Source of the DNA: Candidatus Amarolinea dominans
GTDB taxonomy: Bacteria; Chloroflexota; Anaerolineae; SSC4; Amarolineaceae
Direction of reading: 5' to 3'
Length of the DNA: 64,000 bases
Assembly (NCBI GenBank): GCA_016719785.1
Contig: JADJYJ010000014.1
Span: 62,001-126,000 of the forward strand
In this document: piece by piece, positions 16,864-26,266 of the stretch
Position numbering within the stretch: the first letter of the stretch is position 1
Layout: every line of letters starts with the position of its first letter
Translations under genes and position numbers: made by a program
The notes under the pieces: generated by a model
Databases searched by the model: none
Told to the model about the DNA's origin: nothing
Seen by the model: the letters and a program-made list of their open reading frames with translations, nothing else

Positions 16864-19800
16864 TTACTGGACCGCGGCGTCCAGGCGAGTCTCTCTCCGT
16901 TTCGATCGGCCGTACCAAACCAGCAGTCCGGCCATCAGGCTGATCAGCAGCCACTCCTCTGGCTCCGGCACGGCAGCCACGGGCGGCGCGGCAATCGTCT
17001 CGCCCACATCCTCATGCTCGCGCTGGAAGCGATCGTCCTGCGCCTCCAGTTTGTCCAGCAGAAGCTCCTGCGGCGCGTTGACCAGCACGATCATCGAAGA
17101 CAGCGGCGTCACGATGCTGTCGTTGACCGCCACCGCGTGCAGGCGGTCGAGCAGGGCCAGGTCGGTGATCCGGCTGCGCCCGGCCTGCATCTCGGCCAGG
17201 ATCAGCCGCCGCGCGGCGAAGGGCGCAAACTGCCTGGCGTCGGCCAGCGCCTCAGGGCCAACCGAACTCAGCGCGTTCGCCATCTCCGTGGACAGGGTCA
17301 GCCATTCGTAGCCATCCACGATGTCGGTGATGACCCCTTCGGCCTGGCCGCTCAGCCCGATGGCAAGCCGGGTCAACGCCTCATCCACGCTGGCCGCGGC
17401 GCCGCCGCCGCTGGCCTGCACCGCATCCAGGGTCGGATCATCGTAGCCGAGCGGGAAGCCGCCCAGGTGAACGAGCCAGACCGGCGCCGGCGATGGGGCC
17501 ACGGTCACGTCGCCCTCGCCGAGGGCATAGCCAGAGCCGTCTGTCAGCACCAGCACCGCGTCATAAGTTCGGTCGCGACGCAGATCGGTGTACTGCGCCA
17601 GCAGCTCGGCCGCGTTCTGCCCGCCGAAGGTCAGGATGGAGCGGGCGTCGAAGTCCTCCAGGCGCACCAGCGAGGGCGCTTCGCCGCGGAACGACGATGC
17701 GGTCAGGTAGACATCAACCTGCGCGCCTGTGCTGAGGAGCGCCCGCAGGCGTTCGAACGACGCCTCGAGCGCGGCCTGCTGATCGGCCATGCTGCGCGAG
17801 CGATCGAGCACCACGGCCAGGCGCACCTTGTCCGGCAGGCCGGGCTGCACGGCTGCGCTGAGCGGGCGGGCGATGACCGTGCGGTTGCCGGGGAAATCAA
17901 CCCGGTGCGTCGCCGGCGCGCCGGCATTGGCGGCCGGGGCGCTGGCCGGCAGCCAGATTTCGTCGGCCGCAGCGCCCAGCGCCAGCGGCTGACCGTTGAG
18001 CAGGCGCACGGTGGCGTCATCCCAATAGACGTTGAGTTTTTCGCTCATCTGCGGCAGCGGCCAGGCGCCTTCGACGGCCAGGGTGCGGTAGGTGAGCCAC
18101 ATGTAGAGCGGTTCGCCTTCCTGGATCGTGCCGCGCAGGCTGTTCGGTTCGTATTCGATCTGCTGCGGATCAATGGGGAAGATGCGCAGGCGATACTGCC
18201 GCGGGCCGATCTGCTCCACCAGCGCGGGGTCAATCTGGCGGCGCACCTCGTTGCGGTACACGGCCTGGGCCGCGCCGCGCGGGGAAATGCGATAGGCGAA
18301 GCGATGTTCGCGGTCCGCGCTGGGGCCTAACCACAGCCCGGTGACCACGGCCGACTCCGGCAGGCTGAAGTAGTAGACCACCTCCTGCCGCAGCGCGGTG
18401 ACGTTCTGGTAGACCTCGATCAGCTCGATCTCGGCCCAATCGCCCTGTGGGGTGACAGTCACCTCCTGGCGCAGGAGACGCACCTCGCGATCATCCACCG
18501 CCTGCCAGGCACTCATGGCCGCGTCTACGTTCCAGGTGGCACGCACCGCGGCCACCACGGCCGGGCGTTCCGCTTCGACCAGCGGCCGGTCGAAGAACGA
18601 TTCGTACAGTTCGGCGGCTTGCGCCGGTTCACGCTGCAGGGCCTGGTTGTCCCAACCGGCATTGGGCTGAATCGGCTCGACCGGTTGATAGAGCAGCGGC
18701 TGCGCCACCGATTCATACAGGGCCTGCACACGCCCGGCCTGATCGGAAGGGATGTGGAAGGCTTCTGCGTACAGATCGCGCACATGGCGCACCTCGCCCA
18801 CCGCGCTGATGTAGCGCTGAGGGGCCAGGTAGGCGTTGAGCAGGCCGGCGCGAATCTCGTCCTGGCGGTTGAGCAGGGCCTGGGCCTCGATGGGGGAGGC
18901 GGGCGGTTGCGCCAGCAGAGCAAACGCCTTGCCCTGCGGCTGACGGTTGAGCAGCAGCAGCAGACCGCCGCCCAGCAGGAGCACCGCGACCGGTACGAGC
19001 GCAGCCAGGGGTCGGCCCAGGCGGGCGCGGGCCGTTGCCAGGCCGGCCAGCCAGGCGCGGGCGTAGATCACCGTTACCGCGATGGGCAGGGCCACCAACA
19101 GGGTGCCAGAATAGGCTGCCAGCAGGCCGCCAAACACCATCAGCGGCAGCAGTTGCCAGTTGAGCAGCAGGTCGCGCCAGAAGGTTGGGCTGGTCAGCGC
19201 CTGGTAAAGCTCGCGCAGATGTTGGGACATCTCGCCCAGGAAACGCAGCAGGCTTTCCACAACCAGGGTTGTGAGGGGAACGACATAGAAGGCGAGCCAC
19301 ACGGCCGCGTACACGCCCAGGATCAGCATCAGGGTCAGGCCGGCCAGGCGCAGCGCAGACGCCCACGGCCCGCGCTCGTTGATCTTGCGGTCGAGGAGCT
19401 GCCAGAGCAGGGTGAGCAGGCCGAGACCGGCCAGGGCGAGCGTCAGCGAAATCGCGGCCGTGGCCTGGCGCACGACGAAGAAGCGCGCCAGGAGCAGCAG
19501 CAAGAGCGGGCCTTCGACGCCGTAGCCGAGCACCAGCAGCTTGCGCGGCTCACGGCGCAGGGTGGTCAGTCCCAGCACGACGGCGGCCAGCGGGATGAGC
19601 GTCATCAACAGCGCGTAGAGCAGGAACTCCGGCGGCGCCTGGGTCGTGCGCACGCTGTTGATGAGGTTGGGCAACAGTTGAGGGGCGAATCCGAAGGCCA
19701 TGAAGGCCAGGAAGATGAGGTTCCACGACCAAAACAGGCCGTAACCCCAGAACGAGGCCGTGACGAAACGGCGAAATTTAGAAGGCGATGTGTCTGTCAT
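16864..19800 (-). CDS. TIGR02921-type PEP-CTERM membrane protein with VIT/vWA-like region
   Basis: 978 residues. The N-terminal ~300 hold about eight membrane helices. A large exported region follows. It includes a VIT-like segment (ELIEVYQNVTALRQEVVYYF, WLTYRTLAVEGAWPLPQM) and a von Willebrand A domain with the MIDAS motif DRSRSM and later VLVLTDGSG. The C-terminus is a textbook PEP-CTERM sorting signal: PEPEEWLL, a hydrophobic helix, then YGRSKRR. The architecture matches the TIGR02921 family, reported as the partner of a dedicated exosortase. The exosortase gene lies immediately upstream on the same strand. The start has AAGGAG 7 bases before ATG 19800. Function at the cell surface is unknown; sorting by the neighbouring enzyme is a strong inference. 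Confidence 0.85.
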   Translation of the reverse strand: MTDTSPSKFRRFVTASFWGYGLFWSWNLIFLAFMAFGFAPQLLPNLINSVRTTQAPPEFLLYALLMTLIPLAAVVLGLTTLRREPRKLLVLGYGVEGPLLLLLLARFFVVRQATAAISLTLALAGLGLLTLLWQLLDRKINERGPWASALRLAGLTLMLILGVYAAVWLAFYVVPLTTLVVESLLRFLGEMSQHLRELYQALTSPTFWRDLLLNWQLLPLMVFGGLLAAYSGTLLVALPIAVTVIYARAWLAGLATARARLGRPLAALVPVAVLLLGGGLLLLLNRQPQGKAFALLAQPPASPIEAQALLNRQDEIRAGLLNAYLAPQRYISAVGEVRHVRDLYAEAFHIPSDQAGRVQALYESVAQPLLYQPVEPIQPNAGWDNQALQREPAQAAELYESFFDRPLVEAERPAVVAAVRATWNVDAAMSAWQAVDDREVRLLRQEVTVTPQGDWAEIELIEVYQNVTALRQEVVYYFSLPESAVVTGLWLGPSADREHRFAYRISPRGAAQAVYRNEVRRQIDPALVEQIGPRQYRLRIFPIDPQQIEYEPNSLRGTIQEGEPLYMWLTYRTLAVEGAWPLPQMSEKLNVYWDDATVRLLNGQPLALGAAADEIWLPASAPAANAGAPATHRVDFPGNRTVIARPLSAAVQPGLPDKVRLAVVLDRSRSMADQQAALEASFERLRALLSTGAQVDVYLTASSFRGEAPSLVRLEDFDARSILTFGGQNAAELLAQYTDLRRDRTYDAVLVLTDGSGYALGEGDVTVAPSPAPVWLVHLGGFPLGYDDPTLDAVQASGGGAAASVDEALTRLAIGLSGQAEGVITDIVDGYEWLTLSTEMANALSSVGPEALADARQFAPFAARRLILAEMQAGRSRITDLALLDRLHAVAVNDSIVTPLSSMIVLVNAPQELLLDKLEAQDDRFQREHEDVGETIAAPPVAAVPEPEEWLLISLMAGLLVWYGRSKRRETRLDAAVQ

Positions 19801-19909
19801 TGATCAATCTCCTTAGTAGTGCATTGCGTCCACGCAGGTGGACGCCCGGCGGTACGCCCGTCAGGCGCGATTTCAATCGCTCACCTGGGCCGCCGCGCAG
19901 CCGGAACAA

Positions 19910-21412
19910 TTACGAATCCACCAAATTCTGTGCAACGGCCTGCTGCAGGCCGCGGTAGAGCGCGGCAACATCCACGGCAGATGGGTCAACCACGCTATCG
20001 AAAAGAATGGACACCAGCACCCAGCGCGTGCGCTGCGTTGACAGATCAGACCAGATGCGCGCGCCGTAGTCATCGGTGGTGGCCGTGGTGGATTGAAACC
20101 AGTAGCTGGCGCTGAGCACGCTGTGATGGTCGCCATCGCCCAGGGCCACGAAGCGCAGGGGGAAGTCGCTGTCAACCAGATGCGTGCGCGAATCGTCCAG
20201 CGACAGGCCGTAGACCTCGAAGCAGCGCTCCGGCTGATGATGGGCGCGCCAGGTGCGGCTGGTGACGATGATGAAGGAGCCGCGCAGGCCGCGCCAGTCG
20301 AAGCGCCAGCGTTCGGCCGCCTCCGCGCCGTCGCGCATGAGCCAGTCGCGCTCTGCGGCGGTCAACGGCAGCGGTTGGATGGACAGTTCCGCAGGGAACT
20401 GCCAGTGGGTGATGGCGGCGCCGGCGCTGTCCGCGGGCCGCGGGGTGTAGAGCCAGGCCAGGGCCGCGACCGCGATGATGAGCGCGGGCGTCAGCCAGGC
20501 GGGTTGACGGGCGCTGCGCGCAACCGCCGACGGCGCTGTGCTCACCACCCAGCGATCGAGCAGGGCCACGGCCGCGGCGCAGGCGGCCGCGAAGCCGAGC
20601 ACGCCCAGCGGCAGGTGCAGCATCTCGGCCAGCAGCGGCCAGCCGGCCACCGGGCCAACGACAACCAGGGCGGCGACGCGGGCCAGGTTGGCGGCGAACA
20701 GCAGCCCGCCAAACACGCCGGCCACCAGCAGCCAGCGCAGGTTGATCGGTTTGTGACGAATCCAGGTGGCGGCCAGGAGGAACATCATGCCAGACCAGAG
20801 GCTCTTGACGCCGCTGCACGGGATGTCAACCTGGGAAATGCCGTTTTCGAAGACGAGGATGGTGTCAACGCCCACGGTGTGAACGCCGACCGCGGCCAGC
20901 CCGTCACGCACGATGGCGGCGGTGACGATACGCATGGGGTAGCCGATGAACGTCTGCAGATGATCGCCAAAGGGCAGCACGCCGATGAGCAGGAGGGCGA
21001 CGGGCAGGCTGCGGCGCCAGGCCGGCAGCGGCATCCACAAGCCGAGCAGGCCGTAGGTGGCGAGGCCGGCCAGGACGGCGGAGAAGCTGTTGACGTCGAG
21101 GAAGCGTTCGACGATCAGGAAGCCGAGCGCGGCGCCGAGCGCCAGCAGCAGGGGCGGCCAGTGCAGCCGCGGCGGCGCGTCCAGGCGCAAACGCAGCGGA
21201 CGACCGACCATCTGCTGCACGGCCAGGACGAGGATGCCGATCAGCATGATCTGGTTGGTGTGGTAGTGCTCGTGACTGAGGATCATCAGCAGGTAGTCAC
21301 CCACGGGACGGAAGAGCGCCAGCCAGAGGCCGGCCAGCGCGAGCTGCGCGCCCACTTGGAGCCAGTTCGTATCGGCGATGCGCCAGGGGTGTGTGTCGGC
21401 GGTGCGAAGCAT
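19910..21412 (-). CDS. xrtO: Exosortase, XrtO-like, fused to an EpsI-type domain
   Basis: 500 residues. The first ~310 form a multi-helix exosortase with the catalytic Cys in DIPCSGVKSLWSG, the Arg in FAANLARVAALV and the His in MLHLPLGVLGF. The C-terminal ~180 residues resemble the EpsI/DUF3485 domain (DWRGLRGSFIIVTSRTW, HHQPERCFEVYGL). Exosortases are transpeptidase-like enzymes that process PEP-CTERM proteins at the membrane. The gene precedes a single PEP-CTERM protein by 109 bp on the same strand; no second target is visible in the window. The subtype XrtO is my judgement from the neighbour and fusion; the exosortase call itself is firm. AAGGA precedes ATG 21412. Confidence 0.85.
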   Translation of the reverse strand: MLRTADTHPWRIADTNWLQVGAQLALAGLWLALFRPVGDYLLMILSHEHYHTNQIMLIGILVLAVQQMVGRPLRLRLDAPPRLHWPPLLLALGAALGFLIVERFLDVNSFSAVLAGLATYGLLGLWMPLPAWRRSLPVALLLIGVLPFGDHLQTFIGYPMRIVTAAIVRDGLAAVGVHTVGVDTILVFENGISQVDIPCSGVKSLWSGMMFLLAATWIRHKPINLRWLLVAGVFGGLLFAANLARVAALVVVGPVAGWPLLAEMLHLPLGVLGFAAACAAAVALLDRWVVSTAPSAVARSARQPAWLTPALIIAVAALAWLYTPRPADSAGAAITHWQFPAELSIQPLPLTAAERDWLMRDGAEAAERWRFDWRGLRGSFIIVTSRTWRAHHQPERCFEVYGLSLDDSRTHLVDSDFPLRFVALGDGDHHSVLSASYWFQSTTATTDDYGARIWSDLSTQRTRWVLVSILFDSVVDPSAVDVAALYRGLQQAVAQNLVDS

Positions 21413-21920
21413 GGGTTAGTCCTTGGGGAGAGATTGGAGATCAGAGATCAGAGATCGGAGATCAGGGAGGGGGGATTTGTAGGGGAAGGGGGGTGATGCC
21501 GGTGGGGGGAACGCGTGAAACAGGTGCGGGTGAGGAGAGTATCGCGCGGGGGGCGGTGTGAGGACAACGGGCAGGACGACAGGAAGAAGTTGCCAGTTTT
21601 GGCAGGATGAAAGTCCAACCCAAACAGGTTGGGACCAAATGGCTCACACCGGGGTAACTGCTGGGTCTGCCTGGAATTCAGACAAGATTCACAGGATTGA
21701 CAGGATATTCGAACTCTCGTGCCGATAGTTTTGCACACCACAGAGCAAGAATCCTGTTCATCCTGTTCATCCTGTCCAAATCAACTTGCAGGGTGAGCAG
21801 TTACATAGATGTTCAGATAATCTTCTGGACTTGAGGCTTTAGCCGGTGGCTCTCGTAGCCCAGAATAACCGGCTGAAGCCTCGAGTCCGGATCGTGAACC
21901 CCAAATTTTTATCTGACAAA
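21413..21920. other. Non-coding stretch with short repeats
   Basis: No credible gene. It contains a 9-bp tandem motif (GAGATCAGA variants, ~21428-21472) and a pair of opposing imperfect CAGGAT/ATCCTG repeats (21690-21780, with ATCCTGTTC repeated twice). An inverted repeat close to the response-regulator stop is listed separately. Confidence 0.5.
21828..21887. repeat. 20-bp inverted repeat downstream of the response regulator
   Basis: The arm GACTTGAGGCTTTAGCCGGT (21828-21847) pairs with 21868-21887, with two mismatches and a 20-base loop. It lies 34 bp beyond the stop of the minus-strand regulator gene. No U-run follows on that strand, so it is either a weak terminator or a dispersed palindromic repeat. 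Confidence 0.5.
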
Positions 21921-22550
21921 CTATAGTTTGTGATTGACAGCCCAAACGACGGCTTCGGCGCGGGTGTGGGCGCCGATCTTGTCGTAGATGTTGCGCAGGT
22001 GGAAGCGCACGGTGCGTTCGCTGATGTGCAGCTCGGCGCCGATGCGCTGATTGTCCCAGCCGCGGCCGAGCCGGCGCAGCACGTCGCGCTCACGCTCCGT
22101 CAGTTCAGCTGCCGGCGGCGGGCGCACGGCCCAGGCCGCCAGTTTAGTCACCACGGCGGCGCTCCAGCGCCCTTCACCGCGGGACGCGGCACGCACCGCC
22201 GCGACAATGACCGCCGGCGCCTCGTCCTTCAACACGTAGCCGAGCGCGCCCGCCTGGATCATGCTCTGCACCACCTGGTCATCGCTGTACGCGCTCAGCG
22301 CCAGGATATGCACCGGCAGGCCCAGGCCGCGCACCTGGGCGGCGACCTCCATGCCGCTGATGCCAGGCAGTTGGCAGTCCAGCACCACCACATCCGGCTG
22401 CAGGGCTTCGATGCAGGCCAGGGCTTCCGCGCCGCTGCCCGCCTCCGCCACCACCCGGATGTCGGTCGCCTGCTCCAGCATGATGCGCAGTCCCATCCGC
22501 AGCGCGGGATGATCGTCAACCAGAACCACACGAATCATTGGGTTTGTCAT
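21921..22550 (-). CDS. NarL/LuxR-family response regulator
   Basis: 209 residues. The receiver domain (~5-120) has the acidic pair DD in VVLVDDHPALRMG, the phospho-acceptor Asp in VVVLDCQLPG, and the conserved Lys in GYVLKDEAP. The output domain (~145-205) is a LuxR-type HTH (LTERERDVLRRLGRGWDNQRIGAELHISERTVRFHLRNIYDKI). The start is ATG 22550; ATG 22538 is also possible and neither has a strong Shine-Dalgarno. It is a transcription factor controlled by phosphorylation. A histidine kinase is encoded upstream at 24081, but that kinase has an OmpR-partner type HisKA domain, so pairing is uncertain. Confidence 0.9.
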   Translation of the reverse strand: MTNPMIRVVLVDDHPALRMGLRIMLEQATDIRVVAEAGSGAEALACIEALQPDVVVLDCQLPGISGMEVAAQVRGLGLPVHILALSAYSDDQVVQSMIQAGALGYVLKDEAPAVIVAAVRAASRGEGRWSAAVVTKLAAWAVRPPPAAELTERERDVLRRLGRGWDNQRIGAELHISERTVRFHLRNIYDKIGAHTRAEAVVWAVNHKL

Positions 22551-22609
22551 CGCTTGCTCATCCCAAAAATCTGTCAGGGTCAACTTGGGGGCCGGAGTTT
22601 TCGAGTGCG

Positions 22610-24084
22610 TTACGGCGTCGAATTGCCCCGCAGCAGCGCATCGAACTCAGCGGCGGCCGCGGCCAGTTGACCGGGCTGCCGGGTCAGGCTGAAGAGGTCC
22701 CAACGCGGGTCGCCAGAGCGGTCCTCGTCCAGGAACCAGCACAGCGCCTGCACCTGCGGCTCCCGGCTGATCTCCGCCAGCGCGGCCGTCAGCCAGCCGG
22801 TCGGGTAGTTCTGGGCCGGCGGCACGCCTTCATCGGCCACAAACGTATTGGTGGCGGTGATGTAGACCGGCAGCCCGCGCGTGGTCGCGTAGGCGTTGAT
22901 GATGTCGAGCCAGTCGCGATAGACGCGAAAGCCAGCCTGCGCGCCGTTCCAATCGGCCCGGCGCTGATCGGTGGACGGCTCGGCTGCGCCCAGTTCACCG
23001 ACACGCCCCGCGACATGCAGGGCGAATCCGTCCGGCGCGACCAGCGCATAGCCAGCCGCCAGTTTGGCTTGCGCGCCTTCGTCCAGGGCTGCCACCAGGG
23101 CGTTCATCGTGTTGAGCCAGGGGGCGTCAATGGCGGCGCGCCGGTCGCTGTCCTGATCGGTGCTCCAGGGACGCACCGGCCCCACCAGCACGCGTACTCC
23201 TGGGTGCTCGGCACGTATGATTTGGACGGCGTTGTCTGTGTGACTGGGGTCCTCGCCATAGCCATCGAGGAGGCGTGCAACCCACGCCGGCGTCACCGGG
23301 CGCCCGTTGGCCTGCGCATTGCTGCTCGCTTGATTGAAGCCGCTGCCCAGGACATAGCCATAGACGCCGGCCAGCCGTGCGTCGCGCGCCAGGCGCCGCA
23401 GGTAGTCCAAATACCCGGTCAGCGCCGCCTGATCGCCGGTCGCGGGCAGGGTTTGCTCCTGGTCATAATCTACCCGCACCAGCACGTGCAGCCCGTTGGC
23501 CGTCGCCTGCTGCACACGCCAGGCCAGATCGTCAATGCCCCAAAGCGCTCCTCGGCCAGGCGGGCGTAGGTCAACTCGACATCCCAACCGCTGCGGCCGT
23601 GCCAATCACGCGTGGGACTGGCCGCCACGGCGCACAGCTTGCTCGCCCGCAGATCGGCCGCCGGCGCGATCGCGTTCGACGGCTTGCCCAGCCTCAGCGT
23701 GCTGCGTTCCTGGCAGCCGCTGTCGCAGTGACTGTAGAAGACGATCTCCAGCGCATCATCCGCCGGCGCCGGAAAAACAAAGGCCCACGTGAAGCGGCCC
23801 AGGCGGCCATCTCCCCAGGGTTGCACCGAAATCGGGCGGCCGTTGACCGTTGCCAGCACGTTGGGCCAGGCCACCAGGTCGGTAACCTGGACGGTCAAGG
23901 CTTCGCCCGCCTGCGGCGTGGACGGGTTCACGCGCCAGCGGGGCCAGGGTTCATCCCACGGGCCGGTTTGCGACGAGAAAGTCACCTGACCACGGATGGG
24001 AATGAGCCAGTAGCCGATCGCCAGGGCCAGCAGGCCCAGCGCCCATCCCAGGCGCAGGAGCCAGGTTCGTCGTTTTCCGTTCAT
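22610..24084 (-). pseudogene. Membrane-anchored glycoside-hydrolase-like protein, frameshifted
   Basis: Two frames join into one protein of ~490 residues. The first (from ATG 24084) has a single N-terminal helix (LRLGWALGLLALAIGYWLIPI), then a beta-rich domain with VTFSSQTGPWDEPWPRW and GWDVELTYARLAEERFG. The second continues with GIDDLAWRVQQATANGLHVLVRVDYD through WLDIINAYATTRGLPVYIT to QALCWFLDE, which looks like a cellulase-superfamily TIM barrel. The break is at ~23534 in a GGGG run; one extra G would restore ERFGGIDDLAW. The first ATG overlaps the upstream kinase stop (ATGA). It may be an assembly error rather than a real lesion. The substrate is unknown. Confidence 0.6.
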
Positions 24085-25202
24085 GGTTGCCCATCCTCAA
24101 GGGTCATGGCCCGCAGGACAAAGCTGACGCAGGTGCCGGTGGCATCCCCTTGTGTGCGACTCTCGATGTACAGTGTGCTGTCGTGGCGGCGCAGGATCTC
24201 TGCGACCAGGGCCAACCCCAGGCCGCTGCCCGCCTGCTCCGGCGCATGGGCGCGATAGAAGCGGCGCGTGACGAAGGGCAGGTGTTGGGCTGCAATTCCA
24301 GGGCCGGTGTCACAGACGGCACAGCGCACGCCTGGCGGTTCGCGGCGCAGCGCCAGCGTGGCTTTGTCACCAGGCCGGCTAAATTTCACGGCGTTGTCGA
24401 GCAGGTTGAGGAAAACGCGCAGCAGTTGGTCGGCGTCGCCCGCTGTGGCCGGCAGAGGCGTACCAGCCTCGAGCGAAAGATGCATGGCGCGGGCTTCGGC
24501 CTGGGGCATCATCTGCTGCACCGCGGCCTCGGCCACGGCCAGCAGATCAACCGGTCGCGACGTCAGCTCACCGCCGGTTTCCAGGCGGCCCAGTTCCAGC
24601 ATCCCGTTGACCAATCGCGCCGCGCGCTGTGCCTCCTCGCGCAGCAGGCCCAGCGATTCCTGGCGCGTCACCTCCGGCAGGTTCGCCAGTCCTTGCACCT
24701 CCACGTGGGTCAGGATGGTGGCCAGCGGCGTGCGCAGCTCGTGCGACAGGTCGTTGAACAACTGGCGCGCGGCCTGTTCGGCCCGCTGCTGCTCGGTGGC
24801 GTCGAAGAGGAAGATCAGTTTGCCGCCGGCGCCGGCCCACCAGCGCAGCAGGCGGTTCGGCGGCAGCGGCACGATGCGATAGCGGCCGGCGATCGCGGGG
24901 TCATGCCGCGCCGCGTCGGCATCGGCGAGCAGCTGATCCGCCCATTCGGCCTCCGGCAATGTCCCCGTTGCCGCGGTCAGCCCCAGCAGGCGCTGCGCGG
25001 CCGGGTTGGCAAACGGGATGGCGCCGGTCTCGGTCAGCCAGAACACAGCAAAGGGCGCCTCGTTCAGCGCAGGGAGGGAAAGATCAAAACCGGGGTGGCG
25101 CCGGCCGCGTCGCCGCCGGTCAAGCCAAACCGTTCCGCCGGCGACCAGCGCCAGCAGGACGATTAGCCCAAAGAGCAGCGGTTGCAGATCGAACGCGACC
25201 AC
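24081..25202 (-). CDS. Sensor histidine kinase
   Basis: 373 residues. It has one N-terminal membrane helix (LLFGLIVLLALVAGGTVWL) and a PAS-like segment (APFAVFWLTETGAIPFANPAAQRLLG). The HisKA domain carries the phospho-accepting H box (NDLSHELRTPLA). The HATPase domain has the N box (LLDNAVKFS), G1 (DTGPGIA), F box (FVTRRFYRAH) and G2 (GSGLGLALV). It is a complete two-component kinase. The gene overlaps the glycoside-hydrolase-like gene by 4 bases, so they are co-translated. The nearest regulator is the NarL-type gene at 21921, which usually pairs with a HisKA_3 kinase instead, so the true partner may lie elsewhere. Confidence 0.88.
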   Translation of the reverse strand: MVAFDLQPLLFGLIVLLALVAGGTVWLDRRRRGRRHPGFDLSLPALNEAPFAVFWLTETGAIPFANPAAQRLLGLTAATGTLPEAEWADQLLADADAARHDPAIAGRYRIVPLPPNRLLRWWAGAGGKLIFLFDATEQQRAEQAARQLFNDLSHELRTPLATILTHVEVQGLANLPEVTRQESLGLLREEAQRAARLVNGMLELGRLETGGELTSRPVDLLAVAEAAVQQMMPQAEARAMHLSLEAGTPLPATAGDADQLLRVFLNLLDNAVKFSRPGDKATLALRREPPGVRCAVCDTGPGIAAQHLPFVTRRFYRAHAPEQAGSGLGLALVAEILRRHDSTLYIESRTQGDATGTCVSFVLRAMTLEDGQP

Positions 25203-26110
25203 CTACAGATAACCCACTGTCCTGAACCAGGTCAGCGCGTCGCCCACCGTTTCTTCCAGGGGACGCGGCGCCAGGCCCAGTTCGCGCACCGCTTTGGCAT
25301 TGTCGAACGGCTGCCAGAGGCGCATGGTGCGCAGATGTCCCAGCCCGCGGATGGGAAATACCTGGCCGACGGCCACGATGGCGTCGAGCAGGCGCGGGTG
25401 CAGCCTGAGGCGCGGCGGGGCCACATGAGCCAGGCGCGCGGTCAACGCCAGGCTATCCAACAGGGTGACATTGTGGCCGCCCAGCAGGTAGCGCTCGCCC
25501 GGCCGCCCCTGCTCGGCCGCGGCGATGTGCGCCAGCGCCACGTCGCGGCTATCCACGATGTTGAAGGTGGCATCTACATAGACCGGGATGCGTCCCTTGG
25601 CCGCCAGCAGCAGAATTTGGCTGACGGAAAGATGCACATCACCCGGCCCAAAGACGGCCGTGGGGCAGAGCGCCACGACCGGCAGGCCAGACTGGAGCGC
25701 GGCGACTTCCATGGCCCATTTGGCCTCGTGATAGGCTTCCTGCGCGGAGCCGGGTAGGTAGGGATCGCGTTCATCGGCCAGGCGCCCCGGCTGCGTTCGG
25801 CGGGCCGAGGGTGGTGAAGGAGCTGGTGTAGACCAGGCGACCGGCGCCGGCAGCGTCGAACGCCTGCAACACGGTGCGCACCTGGCTTTCTGCCGCGTTG
25901 ATCTCCTGCGCCAGGTTGGCCGCGCCATGCGGATAGGCGCCGGCCGCGTGAAACACCACCTCCGCCGCGCTGGCCAGGTCGCGGTCAAGCCGGGGCGGTC
26001 GGCCAGATCCCGGTGACCACCATTCAACCGGCACATCGCCAGATCGCGCCGACCGCCGCAATTTGTCCGCCAATGAAACCAGTAGCGCCGATCACTAAGC
26101 ATGTTGTCAT
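25203..26110 (-). pseudogene. NAD-dependent epimerase/dehydratase, frameshifted
   Basis: The true start is ATG 26110 (MTTCLVIGATGFIGGQIA, the Rossmann glycine motif). The frame stops after ~28 codons; the chain continues in a second frame (AAEVVFHAAGAYPHGAANLAQ, RLVYTSSFTTLGPP) and, after a second shift near 25790, in a third (RLADERDPYLPGSAQEAYHEAKWAME, with the catalytic YxxxK). A GGGG run marks the second break; removing one G restores AGRLADE. The family is the extended SDR/nucleoside-sugar epimerase type acting on NAD(P)-linked substrates. The stop codon at 25203-25205 directly abuts the downstream kinase gene. Whether it is a real pseudogene or sequencing error is unclear. Confidence 0.7.
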
Positions 26111-26266
26111 GGTTCACATCCACACGGATCAGAGTTGGTTATACGCCTTTGTCATACTGCAAATCGCGTGCATTGTCAATTCTCGCCTGGCGCCAGCAGG
26201 TTTTGATCTGCTGACGCGCACCGCGCCTGGCACAGCACGCGTTCGGGCTGGCGCCGCCTGCTCGAT

